A stretch of 64,000 nucleotides of DNA. Source: Chitinimonas_A lacunae (GTDB lineage Bacteria > Pseudomonadota > Gammaproteobacteria > Burkholderiales > Chitinimonadaceae). The DNA lies in the NCBI RefSeq assembly GCF_042650885.1, contig NZ_JBHSBU010000001.1, positions 682,001-746,000 of the forward strand. The letters are read 5' to 3'. The notes beneath the pieces were generated by a model. That model made no database searches. It was not told the origin of the DNA and was given only the letters and a program-made list of their open reading frames with translations. Of the stretch, positions 10,752 through 19,826 are shown one piece after another. Both the position numbers and the translations under genes were made by a program. Position 1 is the first letter of the stretch, and every line of letters begins with the position of its first letter.

Positions 10752-12473
10752 TCAGACTGACTTGGCGACATTGCCTTTGGGCAGCGAGAAATAAAAAGTC
10801 GCCCCTTCACCGGGTCGCCCATCGGCCCATACCCGGCCGCCATGGCGGCTGACGATCCGTTTGACGTTAGCGAGACCAATGCCGGTGCCCTGGAACTGCT
10901 GGTCGCTATGGAGACGCTGGAAGACCCCGAACAGCTTGTCGTAGTAGGCCATGTTGAAGCCGGCGCCGTGGTCGGCCACGGCGTAGATGGTTTCGATTCC
11001 GCTGTCGATGCCGCTGACTTCGATCTCGATCCGCTCGCGCTGGCCTGAATATTTGATGGCGTTGGACAGCAGATTGGTCCACACCTGGCGCAGCAAGGAG
11101 CGATCGCCAAAGGCGGGCGGTAGAGGTCTGAGCGAGAAATCCACCGGTTTGCCTTCGCACTCGCCGCGTACTTCCTCGAAAACATTGCGGACCTGCGCCG
11201 TTATATCGAATTCCACGGTGGCGAGCTTGGCGGTATTGAGATGGGAAAAGGCCAGCAGATCGTTGATCAGCTGGTTCATCCGGCTGGTGCTGTCGCGGAT
11301 CACATTGAGCAGGCGCAAGCCCTCGCTGCTCAGGCTGTTGCTCTCCTTGGTCTGCAATAGCCTCGAGAAGCCGTCGATGGCACGCAGCGGCGAGCGCAGG
11401 TCGTGCGAGACCGAATAGCTGAAACTCTCCAGCTCGCGGTTGGCACTCTCGAGTTGTACCGCGCGTTGCTTGAGGCTGGCGAGCAGCCGGACCCGGGCCA
11501 GGGCGATGCTGATCTGGCTGGCGATGGTGCCGAGGATCTTCAGCTCCGCTTCCCCAAAACGCACGCCATGGGCAGGCACCACATGGATGGCACCGACGTT
11601 CAATTGATCGACGCGCAGTGAGGCACTGGCATGCGGTTCGCCGCCCAGGGTCGGGCAGGGCTTGACCCCGGGCGAGCCGGACGGCTGGCAGCCGCTGGCG
11701 CCGTGCTCGGCCACCTGCTCGGCGTTGACGCTGCCGGCGGCCTGGGTGGGCAGTGGCTCGTCGTACCAGTCTATCCAGCCACCGGCGAAAGCGGGCAGCG
11801 AGACCAGACCGGCCAATGCCCGGCGGCCGATCTCGGCGGCGGTGTCGGCGTCGAGCAGGGTGTCGACGATACGGTTGAGGCTGCGCAGCACCTGATTGGC
11901 ATGGCTGATCTCACGCTGCCGCGCTTGCAGTTCCTCGTTCATGCGCAGGGTTTCCTGATAAGTGGAAACCAGCAGATCGACCATCTGCTCACGCTGGGTA
12001 TTGATCAGATGGGTCTTGCCATCGAGCAGCAGCGGAATCTCCGCTTCGACCGACTGGGCCGGCCGGCGGCGGCGCAGTTCCTGATTCATCAGAATATGGT
12101 TGAGCCGCGACACCAGTATCTGTGGGTCGTAGGGCTTGCGGAGAAAATTGTCGGCGCCGCATTCGAGGCTGCGGGTCATATCGTCCCAGTTGCTCAGTGC
12201 CGTGACGATCACGACTGGAATATCACGCAGCGCCGGGTCAGCCTTGATCGCGGCGCATAGCTCATAGCCATCCATCTCGGGCATCACCACATCGGTAATG
12301 ATGATATTGGGGCGCTGCCGGCTGGCTGTTTCAAGGGCGATCCGGCCATTGCCGGCCATCAGTACCGAGAAATGCTGCGATTCAAGCAGATATCTCAACT
12401 GTTCGGCCTGGGCCGGGCTGTCTTCGGCGATCAGGATGCGGACGGGGGAGCTTGGCTCCAACAGTTCCATCAT
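10752..12473 (-). CDS. Receiver - GAF - histidine kinase
   Basis: A 573-residue sensor with an N-terminal receiver (phospho-acceptor Asp61, Lys113), a coiled linker, a GAF-like domain (about 200-330), a HisKA domain with His357 in SYSVSHDLRSPLRAIDGF, and a C-terminal ATPase domain. The kinase part resembles bacteriophytochrome-type kinases. No membrane segment, so cytoplasmic. AAGGAGG precedes two adjacent ATGs; the second, one codon on, has the better spacing. The lone CheB domain gene lies 140 nt upstream on the same strand and probably forms a pathway with it. Confidence 0.9.
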   Translation of the reverse strand: MMELLEPSSPVRILIAEDSPAQAEQLRYLLESQHFSVLMAGNGRIALETASRQRPNIIITDVVMPEMDGYELCAAIKADPALRDIPVVIVTALSNWDDMTRSLECGADNFLRKPYDPQILVSRLNHILMNQELRRRRPAQSVEAEIPLLLDGKTHLINTQREQMVDLLVSTYQETLRMNEELQARQREISHANQVLRSLNRIVDTLLDADTAAEIGRRALAGLVSLPAFAGGWIDWYDEPLPTQAAGSVNAEQVAEHGASGCQPSGSPGVKPCPTLGGEPHASASLRVDQLNVGAIHVVPAHGVRFGEAELKILGTIASQISIALARVRLLASLKQRAVQLESANRELESFSYSVSHDLRSPLRAIDGFSRLLQTKESNSLSSEGLRLLNVIRDSTSRMNQLINDLLAFSHLNTAKLATVEFDITAQVRNVFEEVRGECEGKPVDFSLRPLPPAFGDRSLLRQVWTNLLSNAIKYSGQRERIEIEVSGIDSGIETIYAVADHGAGFNMAYYDKLFGVFQRLHSDQQFQGTGIGLANVKRIVSRHGGRVWADGRPGEGATFYFSLPKGNVAKSV

Positions 12474-12540
12474 GCGGCCTCCTTCCGCGCCGCTTGTCCG
12501 GGCGCGGTCATTATGCTGAGAACAAATGATCGTTTTGGGT

Positions 12541-12609
12541 GAAAAATTTGTTTTCTTATTTTTATGGCTCTATTGCTTGTAATGTTTTTGCTGAATATTT
12601 GAATTTTTG
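12541..12609 (-). repeat. AT-rich dispersed element, copy 3
   Basis: On the minus strand it reads AAATATTCAGCAAAAACATT, then ACAAGCAATAG and GCCATAAAAATAAG. It begins a few bases behind the CheB stop codon (12614) on the same strand. Confidence 0.6.
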
Positions 12610-12613
12610 GCCA

Positions 12614-13207
12614 TCAGCCTGCCAGCCGCCGCAACAGGTCGGCAATCGCTTGTGGCGGCAGAATATATTGGGCGGCATCGAGCCGGATCGCCGCGCCCGG
12701 CATGCCGAACACCGTGGCACTCGCTTCATCCTGCGCCACCGTCACGGCACCGGCCCGGCGCATGGTCAATAACTCGCCGGCGCCATCCTCGCCCATCCCG
12801 GTCAGCAGCACGCCGATGGCGTGACGACCATAGCGGTGGGCCACCGAGCGAAACAGATAATCGACCGAGGGGCAGGCACCATGCTCGGCAGGCGCGACTT
12901 CCAGGTTCAGTACGCCATATTCCCCTATCCCCAACTGCTGGCCGGCCGGCGCCAGATAGGCCCGTCCGGGCCGAAGCGGTGTGCCCTGCGTTGCTGCTTC
13001 GACCGGAAAGCCAGTTGCCTGACCAAGCCAGTTCACAAAGCTGCGATCAAGACGGGGCGCCATATGTTGCACGATCACGACAGGCGCTCGCAGCGTCGGC
13101 GGCATCTGCGCCAGGATGGTCCTGAGCACGGGCGGTCCCCCTGTCGAGGCGCCAATGGCGATCAAACGCGGCGAAGCGGTGAGGGATGGGTCCTGACGCT
13201 GGCTCAT
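12614..13207 (-). CDS. Stand-alone CheB-type methylesterase domain protein
   Basis: A 197-residue protein equal to the catalytic domain of CheB, which removes methyl groups (or deamidates) from chemoreceptor glutamates. The catalytic triad is visible: Ser21 in IGASTGGP, His48 in VQHM and Asp141 in GMGEDG. The usual N-terminal receiver is absent. The start at 13207 follows AGGAGG; the longer frame to 13381 does not. The next gene on the strand is a receiver-kinase, so it probably works in a sensory phosphorelay rather than in flagellar chemotaxis. The CheR partner candidate is at 51592. Confidence 0.9.
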   Translation of the reverse strand: MSQRQDPSLTASPRLIAIGASTGGPPVLRTILAQMPPTLRAPVVIVQHMAPRLDRSFVNWLGQATGFPVEAATQGTPLRPGRAYLAPAGQQLGIGEYGVLNLEVAPAEHGACPSVDYLFRSVAHRYGRHAIGVLLTGMGEDGAGELLTMRRAGAVTVAQDEASATVFGMPGAAIRLDAAQYILPPQAIADLLRRLAG

Positions 13208-13364
13208 CGGGCCTCCTGGGGCCGGCTTGACCGATGCGTTGATTACTAGTTGCCGCTGAGCGGGAAATCCAGTCGAGCCAGCAATGCAAATCCGATGTCG
13301 TGGTGTTGACCGTCTGTCGTTTTTATTGGTGGGAGGTAGGGAAGAGCTTGGGGATGTGGAGATT

Positions 13365-13409
13365 AATAAAAAAACCAGCATACCGATTTCAAGGGAGGTA
13401 GCTGGTTTT
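13365..13409 (-). terminator. Terminator behind the DMT transporter gene
   Basis: AAAACCAGC (13371-13379) pairs with GCTGGTTTT (13401-13409). On the minus strand a run of T follows the stem. The loop is long (21 nt), so strength is uncertain. Confidence 0.65.
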
Positions 13410-13444
13410 GTTTATTTATAAATATATTCTGTTGATCTGGCTGT

Positions 13445-14302
13445 CTAATGGCGTTTTGCCATCCATACTCCGGCCACAATCACGGCGGCGCCGGCAAACT
13501 GAAGCGGCGAAATCTGCTCGCCAAACAAGGCCCAGGCCGCCAGCGCCGAGACGATGGGCTGGAACATCAGACACAGCGCCGACAGATGGGCCGGCAGATG
13601 GCCCAGGCCATAGGCAATCAAGGTCTGGCCCAGCACCTGGGTCACGATCGCCAGCCCCGCCAGCGTGGCCCAGCCGTGCAGCGAGGCAGGCACCAGCTTC
13701 TCGCCGCTCATCAGGGCCACCGCCAGCAATACCACAGCCGCGCCCACCCCGCTCACTGCCATCAAGCGTGCGACATCGACTTCGCGCCGCACGCTTTTCA
13801 TCAGCAATAGATAAGCGCAATAGAACGCGGCTGCGACCGTGGCCAGCAGGTCGCCCCGAAAGCGCTCGGGCGACAGGGTGACGTTTTCGCCCGTGAGCAG
13901 CGCGACACCCAGCAAGGTGATCAGAAAACTGGGCACGAAGGCCCGCTCTATCTTGTCGCGCCAGATCAGCCAGCCAAGCAGCGGCACAAAGAACACCGGT
14001 ACGCAGTTGGCAAGCAGGGTGGCATTGGCCACCGTGGTGATATGCAGGGAGTGATGCCATACCGCCAGATCGGCGGCAAAAAAAGCGCCAAGCAGGAGCG
14101 ATGCGCCAAGCCGACTTTGGCCCGGACGGACGGCCGGGCTGGTACGAGCGCTCAGTAGCCACAAAAAAGGCAGCGCCAACGCCATCCGCCAGAAACCGGT
14201 AGCGGCGGGGCCAACCTCGCTGACGCGGACGAAAATGCCGGCAAAGCCGATACAGGCAGCCCCGAGAAGCAGGGCCGGGAAAGCGTAACGTGAGGCGGAC
14301 AT
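13445..14302 (-). CDS. EamA-family (DMT superfamily) transporter
   Basis: A 285-residue inner-membrane protein with about ten hydrophobic helices arranged as two EamA repeats, the typical size for this family of metabolite exporters. The start at 14302 (MSASRYAFPALLLGAACIGF) begins right at the first helix; frames reaching further upstream are hydrophilic and unlike the family. No clear Shine-Dalgarno is seen. Substrate unknown. It is divergent from the flavoprotein gene at 14444. Confidence 0.88.
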   Translation of the reverse strand: MSASRYAFPALLLGAACIGFAGIFVRVSEVGPAATGFWRMALALPFLWLLSARTSPAVRPGQSRLGASLLLGAFFAADLAVWHHSLHITTVANATLLANCVPVFFVPLLGWLIWRDKIERAFVPSFLITLLGVALLTGENVTLSPERFRGDLLATVAAAFYCAYLLLMKSVRREVDVARLMAVSGVGAAVVLLAVALMSGEKLVPASLHGWATLAGLAIVTQVLGQTLIAYGLGHLPAHLSALCLMFQPIVSALAAWALFGEQISPLQFAGAAVIVAGVWMAKRH

Positions 14303-14443
14303 GAAGGGGTGCAACAAGGAAAAAGCCTTCGATTCTAGAACGGCCGTGCCGGGCAGTATAGGAAAAACCCTGCGTGTAACGGTGTTGTAAGCACCAGAGA
14401 AATAGGTAAAATACCCGACAAAATTACTCGGGAATAAACTTTT

Positions 14444-15004
14444 ATGTCCAAACCGCTGGTAGTGGTTGCCCATCCGTCCCTGAACGGCGAGTCGCGCATC
14501 AATCTCGCCATGGCCGAGGTGGCCCGACAGGCCGGGTTGCCGGTACATGATCTGTATGCCTGCTATCCCGATTTCCGCATCGATTGCGCGGCTGAGCAGG
14601 CCCGCATGGCCGAAGCCTCGGCGCTGGTGCTGCAATTCCCGCTCTATTGGTACGCGGCGCCGGCGCTGCTCAAGGAATGGCTCGATGTGGTGCTGACGTA
14701 TGGCTTTGCCTATGGCCGCGAGGCACGGGGTCTGCGTGGCAAACCTTTATTGCTGGCGGTGAGTGTGGGCAGCCCTGAAGCGGATTTCCGGGCCGAAGGC
14801 CGGGCCGGGGCCAGTCTCGATGAATTGCTGCTGCCGATCAGCCATACCTTTCGCTATTGCGATATGCAGCTTGAACCGAGCTACGCCATTTTCGGTGTCG
14901 ATCGCATCGACGAAGTGGGGCTGGCGGCGGCGATGGTCGACTACCGGCGGCGTCTGGGCGCGCTGACCGCCTCAGCGCTTGCCGAAGCCCAACCCGTTTG
15001 TTAG
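14444..15004 (+). CDS. NAD(P)H-dependent quinone oxidoreductase-like flavoprotein (Flavodoxin_2 fold)
   Basis: A 186-residue protein of the KefF/MdaB/NQO type. It has the N-terminal FMN phosphate-binding VVVAHPSLNGESRIN and the family signature QFPLYWYAAPALLKEWLD (about residues 64-81). Such proteins reduce quinones with NAD(P)H, and some regulate potassium efflux; no kef gene is adjacent. The MOSC gene starts 31 nt downstream on the same strand and is probably cotranscribed. Confidence 0.88.
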   Translation: MSKPLVVVAHPSLNGESRINLAMAEVARQAGLPVHDLYACYPDFRIDCAAEQARMAEASALVLQFPLYWYAAPALLKEWLDVVLTYGFAYGREARGLRGKPLLLAVSVGSPEADFRAEGRAGASLDELLLPISHTFRYCDMQLEPSYAIFGVDRIDEVGLAAAMVDYRRRLGALTASALAEAQPVC

Positions 15005-15035
15005 CGTGGCCTCTTTTTTGATCGTGGGGCCGGGC

Positions 15036-15830
15036 ATGCATCTTTCCGAGATTTTTGTTTATCCACTCAAGTCGTGCCGTGGCAATTCGCTGACCATGGC
15101 CGAGGTCGAGGCGATGGGGCTGCGTCATGATCGGCGCTGGATGCTGGTGGACGAACAGGGCAGTTTCCTGACCGGCCGTGCCCACCCCAGGCTGGTGCTG
15201 ATCGAAGTCGAGATGAGTGATGAGGCGGTGGTATTCCGTGCCCCGGGAATGGAGCCGCTACAGATGGCGCCAGGCCGGCTGACGGATTCGATGCCCGTGA
15301 CGGTATGGAGCAGCAACTTTGCCGCCCAGGTGGGCGATGACGAGGCCGATTTCTGGTTCTCGGAATTCCTGGGTCTGTCCTGCCGTCTGGTCTACACCGA
15401 CCAGCAGACCACCCGGCGGGTCAAACGGGCGCCGGAATTGCCCGTCAGTTTTGCCGATGGCGCGCCGCTATTGCTGATCGGCTCGGCCTCGCTCGACGAT
15501 CTCAATAGCCGGCTGGCCAAACCGGTCTCGATCCGCAATTTCCGCACCAATCTGCTGGTACAGACCGAGACGCCCTATATCGAAGACGGCTGGCGTTATC
15601 TGCGGATCGGCGAGGCGGTATTCGAGCAGACCCACCGTTGCAGCCGCTGCCTGTTCACCACGGTCGACCCCGATCTGGCCGAACCCGATCCGCAGCGCCA
15701 GCCGCTGGCGACCCTGAACGATTATCGCCGTGCCGATGATGGTGTCTGCTTCGGGGTCAATCTGGTGGCGAGACGGCTGGGGATGATCCGGCTAGGCGAC
15801 ACCGTCGAGTTGCTCGACAAACTCGACTGA
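15036..15830 (+). CDS. MOSC domain protein (YcbX-like, without ferredoxin domain)
   Basis: A 264-residue protein with an N-terminal MOSC beta-barrel domain (LSEIFVYPLKSCRGNSL, about 1-120) and a C-terminal MOSC domain with the cysteine motif THRCSRCLFTTVDP, likely molybdenum cofactor binding. E. coli YcbX is about 100 residues longer because of a 2Fe-2S ferredoxin domain, which is missing here, so electrons must come from another protein. Relatives reduce N-hydroxylated compounds. The start at 15036 is chosen because the family begins at this MHLSEIF stretch. Confidence 0.88.
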   Translation: MHLSEIFVYPLKSCRGNSLTMAEVEAMGLRHDRRWMLVDEQGSFLTGRAHPRLVLIEVEMSDEAVVFRAPGMEPLQMAPGRLTDSMPVTVWSSNFAAQVGDDEADFWFSEFLGLSCRLVYTDQQTTRRVKRAPELPVSFADGAPLLLIGSASLDDLNSRLAKPVSIRNFRTNLLVQTETPYIEDGWRYLRIGEAVFEQTHRCSRCLFTTVDPDLAEPDPQRQPLATLNDYRRADDGVCFGVNLVARRLGMIRLGDTVELLDKLD

Positions 15831-15979
15831 TAACAAATCCTCGAGTCTTGGCCGTGCGGTTTCTTTTGAGAAATCCAGGGTTTACTTGCACAGGGCTGTC
15901 GCAAATCAAAGCAGCGGCGCGACAATTGTCTACACTCCTTAGGTAGCGGGCCTTCACCGCATCACCATGGAGATTTCTG

Positions 15980-16753
15980 ATGAAACCCTGTTGGATCCTG
16001 CTGGCACTGGCTGCGACGGCCCCGGTCGCAGCCTGGGCCGAAGACAAGCCGGCCTCGATCAAGCTGTGTTACGAGAACGAAGACGTCTATCCCTGGATTC
16101 TCAAAAGCGGCAAGGGCCTCAATATCCTGCATCTGGAAGCCGTTGCCAAAAAGACCGGTTTGAAGTTGGAATTGGTCGGTCTGCCCTGGAAGCGCTGCCT
16201 GTCCGAATTGCAGGCCGGGACCATGGATGGCGCTTTCGCCGCCAGTTACAAGGATGACCGCGCCGTCTACGCCGCCTACCCGATGAAGGACGGCAAACAC
16301 GATCCGGCACGCCGCATGATGTTCGACAGCTACAGCCTCTATCGGACCAAGGGCAGCAATCTTGGTTGGGATGGCAGCAAATTCAGCAATCTCAGCGGCA
16401 AGATCGGCGTGCAGTCGGGCTATTCGATCATTGACCAGCTCAAGGCCGCCGGCGCCAACCTCGACGAAGGCGCCAAGGCCGCCGATGACAATCTGAAGAA
16501 ACTGGCCGGCGGGCGGGTTCAGGGCGTGGCACTGCTGACCGTTGAAGCCGACAACTCGCTCAAGGGCAATCCCGAGTTCGCCAATATCGAAAAGGTGTCG
16601 CCGCCCCTGGTGGAAAAACCCTATTACCTGATGCTGGCCAAGCCCTTCCACGCCAAGTATCCCAAGGCCAGCGAAGACTTGTGGGCCGCCGTGGCGGCGG
16701 TGCGCGAGTCGCCTGAATACAAGGCGCAGGAACAGGCGTTCTTCAAGAAGTAA
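15980..16753 (+). CDS. Periplasmic substrate-binding protein (SBP_bac_3-like)
   Basis: A 257-residue protein with a clear signal peptide (Lys, hydrophobic core, cleavage after AWA at about residue 20). The mature part resembles family 3 solute-binding proteins (LCYENEDVYPWILKSGKGL, then LPWKRCLSELQAGTMDGAF). No transporter permease or ATPase is adjacent, so it is an orphan and may feed a distant transporter or a sensor. GGAG lies upstream of the ATG. A terminator follows directly. Confidence 0.88.
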   Translation: MKPCWILLALAATAPVAAWAEDKPASIKLCYENEDVYPWILKSGKGLNILHLEAVAKKTGLKLELVGLPWKRCLSELQAGTMDGAFAASYKDDRAVYAAYPMKDGKHDPARRMMFDSYSLYRTKGSNLGWDGSKFSNLSGKIGVQSGYSIIDQLKAAGANLDEGAKAADDNLKKLAGGRVQGVALLTVEADNSLKGNPEFANIEKVSPPLVEKPYYLMLAKPFHAKYPKASEDLWAAVAAVRESPEYKAQEQAFFKK

Positions 16754-16779
16754 TCCCCAACTTCGCTGCGGCGAAAACA

Positions 16780-16811
16780 AAAACCGGCCGTTTCTGCGGC
16801 CGGTTTTGCTT
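16780..16811 (+). terminator. Terminator behind the binding-protein gene
   Basis: AAAACCGGCCG (16780-16790) pairs perfectly with CGGCCGGTTTT (16797-16807) around a 6-nt loop. It can work on both strands and also lies 39 nt beyond the stop of the minus-strand DUF4272-like gene. Confidence 0.92.
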
Positions 16812-16849
16812 TGCTGTCCGGGCAGGAGCCGGCCTCAAGTCCGGACCGA

Positions 16850-17980
16850 TCAGGTATTGGTCTCCACCTCCGAATACACCGCGCCATGGCCCAACAGCCA
16901 GTTGATCGCCCGATGACGCTCCAGCGTAATGCTGTGGCAAGCCTGCCGTGCGGCGTCGTCCGCCTGATCGATGGCGCGGCCGTCGATCGACAAATCGTTA
17001 TCGACCAGCCGCAGACTGTCGATTTTCAGCGGGCCGAACCAGGCGGTGTCGGCGAACTCACGCCAGTTCATGGCTTCCGGCTCAAGCCGGTACTGCTGTA
17101 GTCGCCAGTGCAGCGCAAACAGCGTCTCGCCAAGTTCGAGCAGCGCTTCTGCCGGCCGCAGTGTCGGCGCACTCAGCAGCATGGGGGCCGGCGCCAGAAA
17201 GTCGAGGCTCTCCACAACCGCGTTGGGCTGCACTATCGACTGGTAATCGGGCAGCGGATGACGACCGAGCGCCCAGGCCAGCACCGCGAGTCCTTCCACT
17301 TGCCAGGTGCCGTTGACCTGATCTTCCTGGCTCAATTCACCAAGCGGCGTCTCCAGCAAAGCCCGCTCTTGCGGCTCCAGCTCGTCCGCGATGCCCAGGC
17401 GTTCCAGCCACGGCAACAGTTGCGCCACGGTCGCCGCACTGCCTGGCTCATCGGCTTCCCGCTCAAGAAAGGCCCGGCACACCAAAGCCGACATCACCAG
17501 CGCCCGCTGTGCCACCCGCCCGGCCGTGGGGGGATGGAGCTGGAAATCCTCGTCCAGATCATCCACACACAAGGCCCCCACCAACAGCTCGCGATCGGGC
17601 TGCCAGAGCGAGTCATGGCTCAACAGCAGGCCATCGAACTGCCGGGCCAGGTCGAAAGCGCTTTCCCAGATATCGAGATTCTGTTCAGCCCGCTCCGGGT
17701 CGTCAGTGTCGATCTGGAGAATCAGCACCGTCTGGCAGCGGCGCAGCCACTCGATGGCCTGGGCGCGGGCGCCGGCCTCGCCCGGCTGGGTGCCGGCCCA
17801 GTTCTGACGGTCGATCAGATGGGCAGGGACGGCGGCGCGCGGCAGGGGAGCGAGGCGCAGTACATCGCCTTCGAGCGGCAGTATCCAACAGCCGTCGGCA
17901 GCACGATCGATCTGCGGAAACAGTTGGCGCAGATCGGGGTCGGCGACGGGGAGATAGAGGGCGGCTTGCGCAGACAGCAT
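16850..17980 (-). CDS. DUF4272-like protein
   Basis: A 376-residue soluble protein. The C-terminal half contains a WQVEGLAVLAWALG motif followed by LPDYQSIVQPN and a later alpha-helical region, which resembles the DUF4272 family. The N-terminal 150 residues form a separate alpha/beta region. No signal peptide or membrane segment. The start at 17980 has no evident Shine-Dalgarno and could be off. Function is unknown; DUF4272 assignment is from memory of the motif and should be read as likely, not certain. Confidence 0.7.
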   Translation of the reverse strand: MLSAQAALYLPVADPDLRQLFPQIDRAADGCWILPLEGDVLRLAPLPRAAVPAHLIDRQNWAGTQPGEAGARAQAIEWLRRCQTVLILQIDTDDPERAEQNLDIWESAFDLARQFDGLLLSHDSLWQPDRELLVGALCVDDLDEDFQLHPPTAGRVAQRALVMSALVCRAFLEREADEPGSAATVAQLLPWLERLGIADELEPQERALLETPLGELSQEDQVNGTWQVEGLAVLAWALGRHPLPDYQSIVQPNAVVESLDFLAPAPMLLSAPTLRPAEALLELGETLFALHWRLQQYRLEPEAMNWREFADTAWFGPLKIDSLRLVDNDLSIDGRAIDQADDAARQACHSITLERHRAINWLLGHGAVYSEVETNT

Positions 17981-18033
17981 GGAGGTGATCCGGGTAAAGA
18001 GGGAGGAAGCCGGAACTAAGGCGACCGGCTCTA

Positions 18034-18098
18034 AAGAATATTTATTTATGGATAAATGGCAATCCAGATCTTGCAGAGGTTTTTCCGATTATTTGTAT
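18034..18098 (-). repeat. AT-rich dispersed element, copy 4
   Basis: On the minus strand it reads ATCGGAAAAACC, then TCTGCAAGATCTGG, then ATTGCC and CATAAATAAATATTC. It begins about 8-20 nt behind the stop of the diguanylate cyclase gene on the same strand. One of the clearest copies. Confidence 0.7.
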
Positions 18099-18105
18099 CG
18101 GATCA

Positions 18106-19722
18106 TCAATGATTGCGCTTGGGCAGCATCACCCGGTTGCGGCCGCCGCGTTTGGCCTGATAGAGGGCCTCGTCGGCGAATTTGACCAGTCCTTCGCTGC
18201 TCTCGATGGCCGGGAAGCTGGCGATGCCGCTGGAGAAGGTGGTGTTGAACCAGGTCTCGTTGAAGGGGTGCTTGATCTGCGAGAAGTCGCGCCGGATGCG
18301 GTCGAGTACTTCGAAAGCATGGTCGGCGGCGGTGCCGGGCAGCCCGACCAGAAATTCCTCGCCGCCATAGCGGCCGACGATATCGGTTTTGCGCAAGCGC
18401 TGTTTGAGCAGCCAGGCCAGGCTGCGGATGATCTGATCGCCGACCGGATGGCCATAGGTATCGTTGACCTTCTTGAAATGGTCGATATCGATCATCGCCA
18501 CGCTCAGCACGCCGTTGTCGCTCGCGGCCGCACTGACGGCCTGGTCGAGCACCCGTTTGGTGCTGGTGTGGTTAAGCAGGCCGGTCAGGCTGTCATGGAA
18601 CATCGAGCGGCGCAGGGCGCGATAACGTTCGATCTTGGTCTTGACGATGGCGTTGAGCCAGACCGGGTTGACCGGTTTGGTCAGGAAATGGTCGCCACCG
18701 AGCCGCAGCGCATCGATCTGCATGCCGACATCGGTCTCGCCCGACAGATAGACGATGGGAATCGACAGGAACTGCGGATGCTGCCGGATCACCCGTGCCG
18801 CTTCGACCCCGGTGCAGTTGGGCATATGCATGTCCATCAGGATCAGATCGGGGTTGTAGCGCTTCAAGGCGTCGAGCACTTCGCGCGGGTTGGAGACGGC
18901 CGAGCTCTGGATGCCGTTTTCCTCCAGCGTGCGCTGGATCAGCTTGATGGCGGTGATCGAATCTTCGACCACCAGTACCCGATATTCCTCCTGCTCCTCG
19001 CTATCGTTGAGTTCGAGCACCTTGGCCACGATGGTGGGCAGCGAGGTGCCGCGCGGGAAGCAGTAGTCGCAGCCGGCCGCGAGCGCGGTCTGTAGACTCA
19101 GGAAATCGGTCTGGACGGTGAGCGCCAGCAGATTGCTGGCGTCGAAACGGGCGCGCAGGGTGCGGATCCGGGCGCTCCACTCGCTGGTGAGCAGGCCCGC
19201 CACATCGAGCAGCAGTAAGGGAACGGAAGGGGATTCGGCCGGGACCGCGTCCCAGCGGAAGATATCGACTTCGATACCGAAATAGCCGAGCTGGGCGATC
19301 AGGTCGCGCCAGCTTTCTTCATTCTGCGATACCAGCCAGAGCTGGCGTACCGGTTGCAGATCGCTCGGGGCGGCCAGCGGGCTGGTGCTGATCCGGCGCT
19401 CTTCGCGCGGACGGCTGTTGGCGGCGATATAGTCGCTGACCCGTTCGACCAGACCTTTGAGCTTCTGGTCCAGCTCAGCCATGGTTTCGGGCTTGATCGG
19501 GTGGCTGCGCTCGTCACCGAACAGCGCCAGTGCCACCTGTTCGAGATCGCGGCCCAGATGGTGCAAACCCGAGAGGCCGCGGGCGATCAGGAATTCGGCA
19601 AAGCTGTTGAGCGTTACCGCGAATTCCACAAAGTTTTCAAAGGTGGGGGTCGAACAGTAACCGTCCCAGGTGGCGGTAAGGGCGGTGCATTTCTGCTGTA
19701 GTTCGACAGAGGAGCAGGACAT
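18106..19722 (-). CDS. Response regulator diguanylate cyclase with tandem receiver-like domains
   Basis: A 538-residue c-di-GMP synthase. An N-terminal helical region (about 1-105) may be a phosphotransfer-like domain. A degenerate receiver follows (about 125-240), then a true receiver with phospho-acceptor Asp297 in LILMDMHMPN, and a GGDEF domain. The active site is GGEEF (453-457), and RKTD at 444-447 is a product-inhibition I-site five residues before it, so both activity and feedback are expected. No membrane segments. A 10-bp inverted repeat lies just upstream. The input signal is unknown. Confidence 0.92.
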   Translation of the reverse strand: MSCSSVELQQKCTALTATWDGYCSTPTFENFVEFAVTLNSFAEFLIARGLSGLHHLGRDLEQVALALFGDERSHPIKPETMAELDQKLKGLVERVSDYIAANSRPREERRISTSPLAAPSDLQPVRQLWLVSQNEESWRDLIAQLGYFGIEVDIFRWDAVPAESPSVPLLLLDVAGLLTSEWSARIRTLRARFDASNLLALTVQTDFLSLQTALAAGCDYCFPRGTSLPTIVAKVLELNDSEEQEEYRVLVVEDSITAIKLIQRTLEENGIQSSAVSNPREVLDALKRYNPDLILMDMHMPNCTGVEAARVIRQHPQFLSIPIVYLSGETDVGMQIDALRLGGDHFLTKPVNPVWLNAIVKTKIERYRALRRSMFHDSLTGLLNHTSTKRVLDQAVSAAASDNGVLSVAMIDIDHFKKVNDTYGHPVGDQIIRSLAWLLKQRLRKTDIVGRYGGEEFLVGLPGTAADHAFEVLDRIRRDFSQIKHPFNETWFNTTFSSGIASFPAIESSEGLVKFADEALYQAKRGGRNRVMLPKRNH

Positions 19723-19744
19723 TGGAGACTTGAGTCGGGAAGCC

Positions 19745-19787
19745 CGGCGATCTCATCGATATTAGCACGCCAATACCGAGATCGCCG
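19745..19787. promoter_or_regulatory. 10-bp inverted repeat upstream of the diguanylate cyclase
   Basis: CGGCGATCTC (19745-19754) and GAGATCGCCG (19778-19787) are perfect inverted arms around a 23-nt spacer, between the diguanylate cyclase start and the dapD stop. It could be an operator, or a hairpin at the dapD 3' end. No T-run follows. Confidence 0.45.
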
Positions 19788-19826
19788 AACGTTTATGACA
19801 AATGCGTTGCTGGATGCGCGATCCGC

